A DNA stretch of 64,000 bases from Casuarina equisetifolia (taxonomy: Eukaryota; Streptophyta; Magnoliopsida; Fagales; Casuarinaceae). The stretch's first letter is position 1; each line of letters begins with the position of its first letter. The notes under the pieces were generated by a model. It saw nothing but the letters and a program-made list of their open reading frames with translations, made no database searches and had not been told where the DNA came from. Both the position numbers and the translations under genes were made by a program. The stretch lies in assembly GCA_028551475.1 (NCBI GenBank), contig CM052357.1, forward strand, positions 16,415,931 to 16,479,930, given 5' to 3'. Positions 20,480 to 32,895 of the stretch are shown here, piece by piece.

Positions 20480-22218
20480 CAATTATCACAAGGATAATCA
20501 TGGAAAGGGGTAGCTATTAAGGTTGATATTATGAAAGCATATAATATAATAGACTAGAATGCAATCTTAAATCTATTGAAAGTTTTGAAATTTCTAAACA
20601 AATCCATATTTTGGATTGAAAGTTGTATTACTATTGTTGGATATTCTATAAAAATAAATGACCCTCCTATAGTTTTTTTTTTAAATGGGCAAAGGAACTT
20701 AAACAAGGAGATTCCCTCTCACCTTTTTTTTTGTTATTATGATGGAGATTCTTAATAGAATTCTACATAAGAAAATATATCTTTTGAAAGGTTCAGACAT
20801 CACTAGAAATGCTACAAAAAGATCACTTGTCTATGTTTTACTAATGACCTTTTCTTGTTTGCTCATGGAGATATTGAATTAATATTATGTTTACTAGATG
20901 CTATGCAAGAGTTTAAGGAAATCACAAGTTTGAAGATGCACCCACAAAATGTCAAATTTTCTTCTCAGGCTTGTTAAAATAAGAGAAGGCTTTAATACTT
21001 GACCATGTCCCTATCTAAGAAGGCCAACTTCCTATAAAGTACTTAGAAGTCCATTGATTACCAAAAGACTCTCCAAAGAAGATTATGCAATTTTAATGAT
21101 TAAGATATTAAGAAGAATTAAAGGTTGAGATTCTAAGCATATTAGCTATGGAGGGATATCGCAACTAGTAAAAAGTGTTTTATTTTCTTTGCAAACACAT
21201 TAGTTACAAATTTTTCTATTGTCAAAACAAACACTTTATGAAATTGAAAAAAAAAAAATTAGACTTTTCCTTTGAGCAGGTAAATCTACTGGACAATGTG
21301 TAACAAAAGTAGCATGGAAAGAAGTTTGTTGCCTTAAAATTTTTAGAGGAATGAGATTGATAGACATTTATACTTAGATTCAGATAGTAGTTGGAAAACT
21401 CTTGGTCTCTTGTGCAAAATAACTCAAACTCTTTATGGGTTAGATGGATGATAATAGAAAATTTGAAGGGAAGGAGTATTTCAAAAGTTGAGATAAAAGG
21501 ATCACTAGCTTGGAGCTGGAGAAATATTTTACAAGAAGTGAACTTGTGCAACTAGTGATAGGATCAAAGTACACTATTATCCAAAGTTAGACAACACTAT
21601 GAGAAAGTAGAGAAGAAATTGAATGGATAAGACTAATATGTAAAAAAGGAATGCCAAAGTATAATTTTATATATTGGATCATTTTGAAAGACAAACTAAC
21701 CCCAACAAATTGTATGGTTGTATGGAATAACTTAATGGACCTACAATGCAACCTTTGCTAACAAGAAAAAGAATTACAAAAATATTTATTTTTTAAATGT
21801 AAGTTACAAAGTACATTTAAAAGGCTCTATTAGAAATGAATGGTTTAACTTGGAGAATTAAACGATAGAGAGCTAAAATATGTTAGATAATCAAAGTTAT
21901 CAAAAGTAAAAGTTTTACAGCAATCATACTCAATGTATCTTTTAAGGCTATATTGTAACATGTTTGGAGAGAAAGAAATAAAAAGAGATTTAATAATAAA
22001 AGTTTAGACAAATTAATCATTATTGTTAAAATTAAAAAAGATGTAAAAGACAAAATTTCATCTATGAGAGGAGTAAAGCCTATAAATTATAATAAGTTCT
22101 TATAAGAGATTTGAAATTTGTCAAATGTAATATTTGAACCTAAATGAAGATATTGTAATTGAATAATTTGTAGTTTTTTTTGTGATGATATATAATATTT
22201 AATCTTTCAAAAAAAAAA
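20480..22218 (+). mobile_element. 5'-truncated LINE (L1-type non-LTR retrotransposon)
   Basis: Plus-strand remnant of a plant LINE carrying the reverse transcriptase and the C-terminal zinc-binding RT-associated region. It ends in a short A-run (22209-22218) after TAATCTTTC, as expected at a LINE 3' end. The 5' part (ORF1, endonuclease) is absent, which fits target-primed insertion with 5' truncation. No target duplication could be assigned. Confidence 0.8.
20500..21800 (+). pseudogene. LINE reverse transcriptase remnant
   Basis: Reads VDIMKAYNIID at about 20502-20540, then NLKQGDSLSPFFFVIMMEIL near 20690-20750, which is the RT palm motif. The catalytic box near 20836-20849 reads F-T-N-D where the family has F/Y-A-D-D, so one catalytic aspartate is asparagine. 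The thumb and downstream region follows (ISYGG...LVKSVLFS, KVAWKEVC). The zinc-binding region is near 21650-21790 (PKYNFIYWI ... YLFFKC). Frames change several times. It is a dead copy. Confidence 0.8.
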
Positions 22219-23529
22219 GAGTGTGTGTGATAACATTGTATAAAAAATGTCTTATATTGCTTAAATATGTTTAGAAAATTTTTAAGAAATAAAAAATATA
22301 TTATTTTTTAAAAGGTAAGAGTTAAAAGAAAAAAGTCGAAAGATAACTCGTTACAAGCTTGGCGAGGTCTCGTATTCGTTGTCCGTGAAAAACAAGAACA
22401 AAATGGGAGAGGGAGAAGTGATGGAAAGATGGAATCAGGTGGAAGGATGTGACAACTAGAGATGGGAGAAGGAAAAGTGAACCACTTTTATGATTAGTTG
22501 TCTTTTATATAACAAAAGAACGTTAAGGGTTCACATGCATACGAAATGTCATCATCCCCTATAAATATGGATACCTACCTACTAGATTTAACGTTACAAG
22601 GAGGGCAGAATAAAAGGGCTAGGTTCAACCATAGCGCTAAGACGACGTGCCTAATCCTTGTAACAACTTTAAATAAGAGAGAAAATTAGGTAGAGCTCTA
22701 TCCAATCCAATGCTATGATGGAGTTAGCAAAGTAAAGGCTCATGGTATTTTCATGACAAGCTGGCTTTAGCATAGATGGTCTAGACTATTTTAAATTTTA
22801 AAATCTATCCTTGTTTAGGACTTGCCAAGGACCAAACTCTGGAGAGGTTAAAAATAAAATAAAATAAAATAGAATAAGATAAAATAAAAATAAAAATTAC
22901 AATGATGATTGAAATACAACAATGAATTTTTATTGGAAAACTAACTTGAATAAAATAGATCAATCAATTTTATTTGTTTATTTAATTTTAGCTTTTACAT
23001 TTAGAAGTGAAGACAAGATGAACGAAATTTATATTTGACAAACAGTTATCAACTCTAATTATCTAATTAAGTAAAAAATGCAACTAAATGTAGACTAACT
23101 TAGAGTATAATTGATATACCTTTTTTTAATTTTTATTTATTATTTTATGAAATTGGCATTTACAATGCATGTGATGCTTATTTGTTTATCCACGGAATTA
23201 TTATGAAGAGTGAGAACGAAAGGTGAAAACGATTATTGTAACGATTTTCTTCACTTTTTTATTTTATCAATAGAAATCATTACATTATCTTCCTTAATTA
23301 CCTTAAGTTGTTAAAAGATGCTGATGCTGTGAAAAGAGCCAAGTTGTTAATTTAATCCTTTTTGTTAATAAGTATTTAACTCAATTGAGAGCAAATATTA
23401 TTCAAATATTTTGATTTCAAGTTTAATACTAATGTATGCATGGATATTGTGCTTTTTAAAAAAACAAAAAAAAAAGTGTGACTAATAACGGATGTCTTAT
23501 CCAACGACCCAACTCATGCAAGACAAAAA
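22219..23529. other. Intergenic upstream of the ORMDL gene
   Basis: No domain or terminal repeat recognised. It is AT-rich with an (AAAAT)-type tract at 22849-22897. It probably contains the distal promoter of the ORMDL gene, but no specific element can be supported. Confidence 0.4.
22849..22897. repeat. (AAAAT)n-type microsatellite
   Basis: About nine imperfect AAAAT/AAAATA units. Confidence 0.8.
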
Positions 23530-23537
23530 TATAAAAG
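23530..23537 (+). promoter_or_regulatory. Candidate TATA box of the ORMDL gene
   Basis: TATAAAAG, 280 bases upstream of the start codon. Transcription would begin near 23560 and give a leader of about 255 bases rich in GA. Position and motif fit a plant core promoter, but the start site is not proven. Confidence 0.35.
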
Positions 23538-23568
23538 AAAATCCTGAAAACCTCGACGACGCCGTCTT

Positions 23569-23574
23569 ATGTAG
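23569..23574 (+). promoter_or_regulatory. Possible minimal upstream ORF (ATG-TAG)
   Basis: An ATG directly followed by TAG. It is the only ATG between the candidate TATA box and the main start codon. If the leader includes it, it would be a start-stop uORF. Confidence 0.25.
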
Positions 23575-23816
23575 ATTTTTGTGTCGTCGTCAATTCCCCG
23601 TATCTGAGCAATCGATCGTTGTTTCGTTGTGTTGATCGCCACGAAGACACACAGAGAGGGGGGGAGAGAGAAAGAAAGCTCGTTGTTTTTTGCTATTTTC
23701 TTCTCCAGGTTTCGGATTCGACGCATCATAGTCCCATCATTACAACCATTTTGGTACACGAATCGGTTTGCAATCAAAGAATTTGCTCCGGGAACGAAAA
23801 TTGGCTGTTAATTTGG

Positions 23817-26800
23817 ATGGCGAATCTGTACGTGAAGGCGGTGCCTCCGGCAGATCTGAATAGGAACACAGAATGGTTCATGTATCCGGGAGTGTGGACT
23901 ACCTACATCCTCATCCTATTCTTCTCTTGGCTTCTTGTCCTCTCCATCTTTGGCTGCTCTCCTGGGATGGCCTGGACCGTTGTTAATATCGCTCACTTTC
24001 TGGTACGTTCATATTCTTTCTCTTTCATTCTCTCCTTCTTTCTATTTTTATTTTCTGACGATTCTTTTTCCGATTTTGAAGGCTGTTTGTGAGTCGTGTT
24101 CCATTTTTTAATTTCGTTAGTTCAATTAGGTTGTCTGTAGGTTGGTTCCGAGAGTTTTTTACTTTTTTATTCTGTTTGATGAATTGATTCCGCTGAAAGT
24201 AAGAATACCCATGTTTTTATTTTATTTTGTTTTATTCGTTTTTTTATTGTTATTCTTATTGTCGATTTAGGTATGTATTGGTTTGTAATTTTGATAACCT
24301 CACATGACTTCTAAATTCAGCCTTTGCTTTTGTTGTGTTTAGTTTTTCGTTTTGATGGTTGGTTCTTTGCCTTTTGGCGGTGTTTCTGGATGAAGATGGA
24401 AAAGAAAAGTTTTAATATTTCATGTTTGAAGCTCGAATTTGCCCGATTATTGGCTGTGAAAAAAAGGGCATAAATTTGAAATCGGATTTAGTGGGTTGGG
24501 TTGAAAATGAGATCAGTCTGGTGCAGGCACTACTTCAATATTATAATATCTTAACTTTGGTTTTGTTGATGAAGCAGTTGAAATGATAAAGCAAGTTATT
24601 TTTGTGATGTTTCACTAATTTTTCTTTTGAACAAATCTGAATATATCACCAACTGAGCCAGCTAGTTTTACCAGACTAAGTTGAGAGTTTAATATACCCA
24701 AGGCATTGCAACTTAATTCACAGTTGGTTTTTTCTAGTACTTAAATTGTAGAGTCTTTTGGATGGCAAAATTCCACTGACCAGATTTGTTTTGAGGAAGT
24801 TCTAAGCGGCTAGGATTGAAAAGCAATCAGTGAAAATACTATTGATGAGACTGTTGCTTCTGTGATTTAGATTTGGTAATTCTTTGAGTTCCTTCTGTGG
24901 ATAGAAAACACCAATGACTCCGGCCCTTAGTCTTGTTTGCTTGCTTCACCAACAAGGGGCATCCCATACACTATTAGCTAACATTTTTTCTTCTTCTCTT
25001 CTTTACTACTTAGTAGGAAAGTAAAGCATGAATAGACAAGTGTTCGCAAAATAGTGAGAGTAAGTTAATCTTGAATATATTTAGATCTTTGAATTGTTTC
25101 TTTCTTTTAAAATTTGTTGGCCCGATCTATTCTTGGCTGATGGATTGGGAGAGATGAGCAAGATGGGAGACTGTGCTATCTAACTCATATTTTATGTCAA
25201 TGTTGTGAGAATTATCAATTAAAATGAGCTCCCTATCCTACACTTCCTGTGCCAAGCAAGAATGAACTTGACAAGTTAGCTACCCTGATTAACCCGTTAA
25301 ACTACTGTTCTTTGTACCAAAGAACATCTTCTCCTCAAATGAGTTGTGCAGGGTGAGGCCATGGACCGAATATTGACCAGTTTGTTAGTTGTATTTTCTT
25401 TTTCTTTCTAAAAATGAAAAATATATTCTCTTGTTGAGGCTTGGTGTCCAACTAAGACCCTAAATCATCAGAAGGCTTAAGTTCTATGATTATTTCTTGG
25501 CTTTATGTGTTTGTAACTTTACTGCTAGGTGAGGTTCTTCACTTCCTCATATGGCACAATTTACTGTATCTCTTCCTTCAGGTCACGTATCACTTCTTTC
25601 ACTGGAAGAAAGGAACTCCATTTGCTGATGATCAGGGAATCTATAATAGGTTGACTTGGTGGGAGCAAATAGATAATGGAAAGCAGCTCACACGCAACAG
25701 AAAGTTCTTAACAGTTGTTCCTGTTGTTCTGTAAGTTCACTTGTGTGGTATTATGTAACATGCTCAGATTTTAAATGACATATATATAGTTCATTCAACG
25801 TGGGGTGTTTTTGTGGTATCTTTGCCATGACCTGCTTGTTTACTTATGTATTGCTATGGTTGTGGAACAATCTATTGCTTTTTGCACTTCAGTTCTGTTA
25901 GCTAATTAGATCTTTTAGTTGTTCTGTCAGTTCACATTTGTTTCCTTTTTTGCTGCTTCATCAAGAAAGTCCGTTGTTTCTCTTGCTTTATCTAATGCTT
26001 TAGATTGTTGAGTCTCTTAACACCCCTTAATTTTTTGTTGATTATCCATCTATCATTGATATTGTTAAGTGGAGGCCATTTCTGTGTATGCCCTTCTTTA
26101 TGCTACACAGTTAATCTGAGGGAAAAAAAATGTTATTTTTAAGGAAAAATTATTCTTCACTTGTGAATTCGCCTTCTGGGACATTGGGTAAAATGGTCTT
26201 ACCTATTTGTCTAGTTATATGATAAGGATCTTTCTGGTTTAACATTTTTTCCGCTTATTATCATTGGCCAAAGAAATTTTTTATGGAAAGATGGATGGTG
26301 CTGTTCTTAATTTATTTCAAAGATTGCTTCACTCAAGTTGGTAAAAATTTTTTTTTTCCCAACTTCCTGCCTATATAGGTGGTCAGTTGCTATCTGGAGG
26401 CCAACACATTGGTTTTTTTTTTTTTTTTTTTGAGATAAAAAGAGAAATAATTTTTGTTGTTTTTAGTAGCTTTAGAAAGTTGACAATTTTACTGTATTGG
26501 TTTTGAGGGCTTAACTTAGTCCCAACCTGTTTAGTGAATTGAATTGGCCAAAGCAAATTGGACTACTTACATGGTGTTTTTCCTGTACATGTGAATTTGT
26601 TCATTAAAGCATGCAGCTAGATTAAATTTAGTTAAGTTGATTGACACTTCATGTAAATTTCCCAAGCTAACTGAAATGGCACTTCATTACCCCATAAAAT
26701 TGGGTGAAGAATGATGCCATGGTTTATGGCCTACTAGCTGTGTGACATGCCAGTAAAGAAAATAAGTTTCCCTCGTTAGGACCTACATTAGCCTGGTTGC

Positions 26801-28641
26801 AAGGCAGCTAGGTGGCACTTTCCACCCTCCTTTCATTTGACTATGAATGACAAGAATATTGGGAGCTGATGATGGATGACATGCGTCTTGCTTGACTCAG
26901 TTTCTTTGCGTTATATCAGTGACTGAATCGGAATGAATAAATTCAACTTGGTTTTAGAATGTGTCAGGGGCACTTCTAGGTGTCTATATTATGTGTCTGA
27001 TGACAGTATTGGTATAAGACATACCGGGGCACCTACTGTTGGTCTGTTGGTGGTTGGCTTTGGAGAAAGAAAGATTAGAATACTTTCTTTACCAGGATGC
27101 CTTATTGAAAGGTGAAATTATGTTGTAAAAATAGGTTAATAATGACTGAGGTGTCTGGACTAGAAGAGGAATTCTTCATCTTTCTCCCCCCTGATGCAAA
27201 AGAAGTGATATGTGAATTGATAATGTAGTCATATTCCTTGTTTTAAGAGTTATGCATGTTTATGCAGAATTTTATTTATTTGAGCAGAATTTTATTGTAT
27301 TTAATCATGCAATAGGGTTGTAAAATGCAGTTTCCATGCTAGAAACCCATATTTTGGATCTTAGTTTTACTATCCTTGCATACAAGGATCTTTCCGTAGT
27401 GTAGTGGTTGGGTGGTGTTGTTTTATTTTTTTGTTTGTGTGTGTGTGTGTGTTTCGGGTGGGGGGCTGGTTTGGTGTGAGAGGGCGGAGAGAAGGGAGGG
27501 TTTGATATATGTTTGGTAATACATCTAGAAAGGTGCATTCTCTAACTTTAGAAAAAATTTTAATATGTGTTTACAGGTTAAAATCTTCTTTTGTAATATG
27601 TTGCAAAAAAATCATTACTGGAAGGTTTTATCTGGTCCTGTTGATGGTTTGGTGCAGTTGGTTTTGGCAGAGTTTAAACTACTGAACTGGGCCTGTCAGG
27701 CACTGGTAAACCTCCACCAAACTGCATTGATCTGGTGAACTGAAATCAAGCGGATACACGCCAATTACTATAGGTGATGTGTAGGTGGGGAGGTTTAGTT
27801 GGGCCTTCATGTTCAGGTTAAGAGTCTTGAAGCCTCATCATGGCTCATAAAAATAATGTACCCCAATTTAAGAAACTAGTCCATTTCAACATGTATGACC
27901 AAGTTTGGACGTTATTTTAGGAGTAGTCGACTGCTAAATGATGAAAATTGAACCTAGAGATGCTATAGGCGTTAGACAGGACCACATTCTTCCTATGTTG
28001 ATGCTGATGCAGCTGGTAATGAGAGTTAAGATTTGGTAGGGAGTGAGGCAAATTGCTGATGCCTGGATGATGAGTAGATGGTGCTTGAGGATTGGGCTAA
28101 CTGGTGAGCAGAGTGATGAGTGGATTGATCACAAGATGTTAAGACTGGTACAGAGCTGAGACACAAACTCCTGCCAAAAACATAGGAATCCAGGAGAGGA
28201 AGAGGGTGAATGATTGATGCCATAACTGTGAAACGAGCAAAGCAAGCAAGCTGTTAGATCAAACATTATAGCAGGTTCCTTGGAGTCTGTATAAAAATTT
28301 GAGATGTTACTGCATGGTCAAATGTTTTTGATTGGCACTGCCCTTTAACCTGTGATATTAATGTGCTTTGGTTTCAGAGGCCCTCACAATTTTTTATTTT
28401 TATTTTTGTTAACAAAAATATGAATGGCTTCAACTGAGTCATGCGGCATTTCTGGTAGCTGCACTAGAATCTCATTAACCCCGCCTTCTTTTTAACTGAC
28501 AGGTACTTGATCGCCTCACATACGACTGACTACCAGCATCCTATGCTCTTCTTTAACACCCTGGCAGTGATTGTACTGGTTGTTGCCAAGTTTCCCAATA
28601 TGCATAAGGTCCGGATTTTTGGGATTAATGCTGATACTTGA
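23817..28641 (+). CDS. ORMDL: ORM/ORMDL family ER membrane protein, regulator of serine palmitoyltransferase
   Basis: Three coding exons, 23817-24002, 25582-25730 and 28503-28641, with GT-AG introns join to an uninterrupted 157-residue protein, the usual plant ORMDL length. The start MANLYVKAVPPADLNRNTEW and the segments WTTYILILFFSWLLVLSIFG (~28-47), YHFFHWKKGTPFADDQG (~65-81), NRLTWWEQ (~83-90), QLTRNRKFLTVVPVVLYLIA and the C-terminal KFPNMHKVRIFGINAD are hallmark ORMDL sequences. About four membrane segments are expected. From the family: ORMDL proteins sit in the ER membrane, bind the LCB1/LCB2 serine palmitoyltransferase and restrain the first step of sphingolipid synthesis according to ceramide level. 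The ATG at 23817 was chosen because upstream in-frame sequence does not look like the family. The gene appears intact and functional. Arabidopsis has two such genes (ORM1, ORM2); which one this matches cannot be told. Confidence 0.96.
24003..25581 (+). other. ORMDL intron 1 (phase 0)
   Basis: 1579 bp, starts GTACGT after codon 62 and ends TTCCTTCAG. T-rich as usual for plant introns; no element or small RNA recognised. Confidence 0.9.
25731..28502 (+). other. ORMDL intron 2 (phase 2)
   Basis: 2772 bp, starts GTAAGT and ends TTTAACTGACAG, splitting a leucine codon (CT|G). It contains T-runs (26413-26430) and a (GT)8 tract at 27437-27452 but no recognisable transposon. Confidence 0.9.
27437..27452. 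repeat. (GT)8 microsatellite in ORMDL intron 2
   Basis: Perfect GT dinucleotide run. Confidence 0.8.
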
Positions 28642-29574
28642 ATTACGTTTTGCCCGGAAAGAGTTGGTTTGACCTGCTAAGTCTGATATCCTTCACCTGT
28701 TCTGGTTGAGGTTATATCTTTGTATAGAATTCAGAACTGGAAGGGTATTCAAATATGTAATGTTTTGTGGCTGTGTTTTATTTTCAAGTTCTCTTCGATA
28801 CTGAGGAAATAATTGTATCGAGTTATTGTTGTACAGTGGAGAAGTTTGACACATACGGACTATAAAGGTACTTTATCAGTATGATCACAAATCTTGACAT
28901 AGCAATTTTCGCAAGTGTTATAACTTCACTTATTGCCTTGTCCATAAGAGATCCCTTGTCTACATTTGCGTACTGTTAGAAATTTGACCTCGTTCACGAG
29001 GAACAAATAAGGTACACGTCCCCCTTCACATCGCATCATGGTGGAAGTCTGGCAGTAGGAAATTATTTTCCAGCAATCAACCAGGGGATAAAAAGAATAT
29101 ATGAGCATGGTTTTAAACGAAGATCATACCAAACTGGCCAGGTATGTAGACACCATCTTGCTAGATCGGGTATTCAGCGGGTGCTACCCTTGAATCATTT
29201 GCACTTTGGTAAAGACAAATCCAGTGCCCGTCAACTAAAATGCGAAAAACTTAGATCCAAGCTGATCTAGTGGTCCAACTTCTAGCACATTAACAGAAGG
29301 GTCAAGGGGTTTTAGTTGTCATCTGGTTGGTGTAATAGCTTGTTTCTATATAAAAAACATTCGGATCTTCAGAAGTTAAACACACAAGAATTAGAATTTT
29401 CTAGAGTCGATACTTTCTTATTCATTTTCTTATAGTTTGAATGTATGCCACGTTTCATAAAATCGCTTATCTCGACGAGCTGGTGCTTAATAGTTTAAAT
29501 ATAATATTTCACACTCCTACTAGCAACGGAGTAATTGACTTGATCGTTAAGGGTCACTTTTTACTTTACAAAAG
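28642..29574. other. ORMDL 3' region and intergenic DNA
   Basis: The first ~200 bases probably hold the 3' UTR. The rest has no recognisable coding or repeat signature up to the Copia-2 LTR; the short minus frame at 28926-29108 has no domain. Confidence 0.4.
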
Positions 29575-29828
29575 AGGTTGTATAGTATTTCTCATTTTTC
29601 TTATTGGGCCATACACATTTAAGGCCCACATTCTTTACCTGGCCCAATATCAGAACCCTTTTCTCAAGTTAGGTCTTGTAAAACTTGCATCATGCATCTT
29701 TTTTTTTTTTATTTGCTCATCCTTGTTTTCTATGTGAGTTCTTGTCTTTGATCTTTATTGAGATTCAGTCACTACAAATAACATTCTCAAATAGTTATAT
29801 AGCAATCATGTTTGCTTGATTGATTTAT
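29575..29828 (+). repeat. 5' LTR of Copia-2 (partial)
   Basis: Aligned with 36647-37057. The left end is uncertain, and the copy lacks about 130 bases present in the 3' LTR. Confidence 0.6.
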
Positions 29829-30074
29829 GTTTTTGTAATGATAGTGCAGTAGCATTCCCGAACCTATTGACTGCTTATTGTTTCTATTTTTCAAGTCCTT
29901 AATCACCATGTCTTCATGCTAGAGTAGGAACTCAAGTAATCTTTTTATCTTGGGGTTAAGGAATATTTGTCCACCAGTTTAGATCTTATTTCCTTTGGAA
30001 TTGTTTTTCTTGCATTCCTAGTTGTATTTCACGGTAGAAATCCCCTCATTTCTTATTGTTTTGGTCATTTTCTT

Positions 30075-30480
30075 TGTTACTATTTGTAACAATTACATAA
30101 AAAGGCCTAAGTTTGTTGTCTAACTATAGATTATTTCATTTGAATACTATCTACAGCACCAACCCCCATAAGTTTTAAGCCTACACAAGCTCCCATAAGC
30201 TCATAATAAACCACCATGCTCCATAGCCAATTCCCTCAATAGCCCAACCCATAGCAACTTCATTATAGGTGGCTAACACTTGAACTTATTCTAGGTAGTC
30301 CTTTTCATAGGTCATCCTTTTTGTAGTTTGAACTTTAGACATGAGATTATCTTTGATACCATTTGTTACGATCTACAATCATTACACCAAAAGACCTAAG
30401 CCTATTAACTAACTATGAATCATTTCATTTGAATACTATCCACAACCCAAGCTCCTATTAGGCCAAGCTTGTCATGGCCC
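30075..30480 (-). mobile_element. TRIM-like miniature LTR pair
   Basis: Two direct repeats of about 100 bp start TGTTACTATTTG (30075) and TGTTACGATCTA (30364). They align base for base over their first 37 bases and again through ATTTCATTTGAATACTATC. Directly left of the second copy is the complement of a tRNA-Met-type primer binding site (minus strand TGGTATCAAAGAT at 30348-30360). The internal part of less than 200 bp is non-coding. These are the marks of a terminal-repeat retrotransposon in miniature on the minus strand. The polypurine tract and outer ends are not clear. Confidence 0.55.
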
Positions 30481-30899
30481 TAAGAAGAAAACAAATCTAG
30501 TTGAAATGGTGCATTTTTCAATTCGTGTGTTTATTATTTTGCCCCCTTTTTAATGAATTAATGCAAATTATGCCTAAAATCTCGATCAAGTTGCTAATTT
30601 GGATCCAGCCCAGAGCTACTTTCGTCATATCTTTACTTAAAATTTGAGACCCGAATCTTTAAAGTGGCAAAGATTTGCTTCACAAACCTTACACTACTAC
30701 TGTTGTCCTTTGCTTTCACTACTTCTAAAGACAAGTCAAAACTCCTCATTCTTTGTCAAACCTACATGCATCCACTCTTTCTTGCACCAAGGGATATACC
30801 TACTATCATCCTTGTTCCACAATTGCTCACGAGGTCATTGGATTATTACCCTTTTTAATAAGAGGTATTTACTCCCAATTATTTAAATTAATTTTAAAG

Positions 30900-31894
30900 G
30901 ATAATGTCAACATTATGCCTCTAGAACCACTAAAATGGTTACCCTAAAGAGGGAAGTCAATCACATTATTGAGCTAGAACCGAGTGTGAAACCCATTGCT
31001 ATGGCCCCCTATCTGATGACGTTACCTAAATTAAAAGAGTTAAGGATGGAACTTGATGCCTTGCTAGAAACCAAGCACATTTGGCCCTCCAAACTACCTT
31101 TTAGAGTGCTAATTCTTTTTTAGAAGAAATACGATGTGTCTATGAGACTCTTTATTGATTACTAAGCACTTAACAAAGGGATTGTTAAAAATTCTTAACT
31201 AATGCCTTGGATAGCAAATCTTTTCGACTGGTTAGGCAAAGCTCATTGTTTCTCCAAAGTAGACCTCTGATTGGGATATCAACAAGTGCGTATAGTAATA
31301 TGGGACAAACTTACGATAATATGCTTAGCTTGATATGGGTTATTCAAGTGGCTAATGATGCTTTTTAGATTAATCAATACTCTTACCATTTTCTACACCT
31401 TGATAAATACGTTATTTCTACCCTTATTTAGAAAGTTTGTGATGGTCTATCTTGATGACATTGTGATCAATTGTAGCACCCTCGAAGAACATCTTAACCA
31501 CCTTTAAATGGTATTCAGGATTCTTAAGGACAACCAATTGTATCTAATATGGGAGCAATATTCATTTACTTAAAAGAGAGTGCATTTCTTAGGGCATATC
31601 ATCACAAAAGGGATGCTAAAGATGGATGAAGCCGAAATACTCGCCATCCAAGAATGGGAGCCACCCACAAATGCAACGCATTGTGGTCGTTCCTAGGGTT
31701 GGTTAACTACTACTAAAGATTCATCTTGAGCTTCTTAGCATGAGTAACCCCTTAACAAACTTCTTGAAAAAAGGGAAGACATGGAAATGGTCCAAAAATT
31801 TCCAATGAGCTTTTGAAGACTTGAAAGACATAATGACCAAGGAGCCAATATTTGCACTTCCCAACTATTGTAAGGGGTTTGAAGTTATTGTTAA
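30900..31894 (+). pseudogene. Gypsy-1 reverse transcriptase and start of RNase H
   Basis: The RT N-terminal segment reads REVNHIIELEPSVKPIAMAP and ELRMELDALLETKHIWPSK at 30935-31110. Then come FIDY-ALNK near 31150, FSKVDL near 31255 and the catalytic box VMVYLDDIV near 31440-31466, with both aspartates present. The connection domain HFLGHIITKGMLKMDEAE follows near 31590, and RNase H starts near 31690 (FLGLVNYY-type). Several stops interrupt. This is Gypsy (Ty3) type polymerase; the copy is dead. Confidence 0.82.
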
Positions 31895-32895
31895 ATAAAT
31901 TAATAGTTTTTATGGTAATTGTTGACTTGTGCGAATATTGTGCTAATCTCCACAATTGTGTGCCTCTTATATGCAATATTGCTCACGATAATAAAGAATC
32001 TAATTTATGAAAATATTATCACTCATGGAAATATTAATAAATGGAGTATTCGTATAGTCTTTGTATTTATTTAAATGGACCTTATACTCGGATGGACTCT
32101 TACTTATATAGTCTAGATTATAAAAAGGCTTGATTAAGTGTGTGTGAAGGAAAGACCTAACTCATGAGTAAAACAAAAAAGCTTAGCCCTTGTGCTTTTA
32201 AGTAAAAAGCTTAAGCCTCCGTATAAAGAAGAAAGACTAGTCTATCCCAAAGTTAAATGAAATATTGTTGTGCTACCTAGGGGCTAAAAGAGAGGAAGAA
32301 TGGAAAAAGGTGCTAAATAAGAAAGATAAGAAAGATAAGAAAGATAAGAAAAAGAAAAAAGAAAGAAGAAAGGTGATGTTGGTGTAAGAAAATTCAAATG
32401 TTTCCACTGTAGCCATTATACAAGTCAAGGCTAGAACATTAAAGGTGAGATGACTTTGATAGGTTTATCAAAAGAAATGGGTTGAAAGCATTTTTCCAAT
32501 CACTTAAAATACCGTGTGTAATTTGTCTATTTAATTTAGTATTTGGTTTGATCACACTCATAGACATTGAGTAAGCTTAAAATTGCTTTATGATTGTTAC
32601 AAATACCTTGTTTTAAGTACATGGTTAGTACTTGAATGCATAATTGATAAGATTATAGGATATAATAGTATTGATAAACCATTAGATCATACTAACCAAT
32701 GCATAGCTACAATACTATTTGGATAGAACAACATGCTATACTTTAGCCTAAAGATAAATCGGTCCAAATAGAATATAGAAAATTACAACCTATTTCACCT
32801 CTTTCCCCTCCTCTTAGGTTGCATTTATGGACCTAATAGTTATTTTTGACAACTCCAATTTCAATAAGAAGGGTCCTTATACAAGGTCATCCTAT
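31895..32895. other. ~1-kb insertion inside Gypsy-1 RNase H
   Basis: The RNase H reading breaks near 31894 and resumes near 32896. The insert has an (AAGAT)-type purine repeat at 32323-32370, followed by a degenerate zinc-knuckle-like reading FKCFHCSHYTSQG (32394-32435). This suggests a fragment of another element's gag, but no terminal repeats were found. Confidence 0.45.

Noticed and set aside
23619..23816. Longer N-terminus for the ORMDL protein (in-frame extension upstream of 23817)
   Set aside because: The extension is low in conservation and reads GA-rich leader sequence. The ORMDL family starts close to the LYVKAVPP segment and the 157-residue product has the normal length.
27305..27538. 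Minus-strand open frame in ORMDL intron 2
   Set aside because: Built on the (GT)8 tract, which reads as His/Thr repeats; intronic chance frame.
29441..29737. 98-residue plus-strand open frame
   Set aside because: It overlaps the Copia-2 5' LTR and ends in a T-run coding for phenylalanines.
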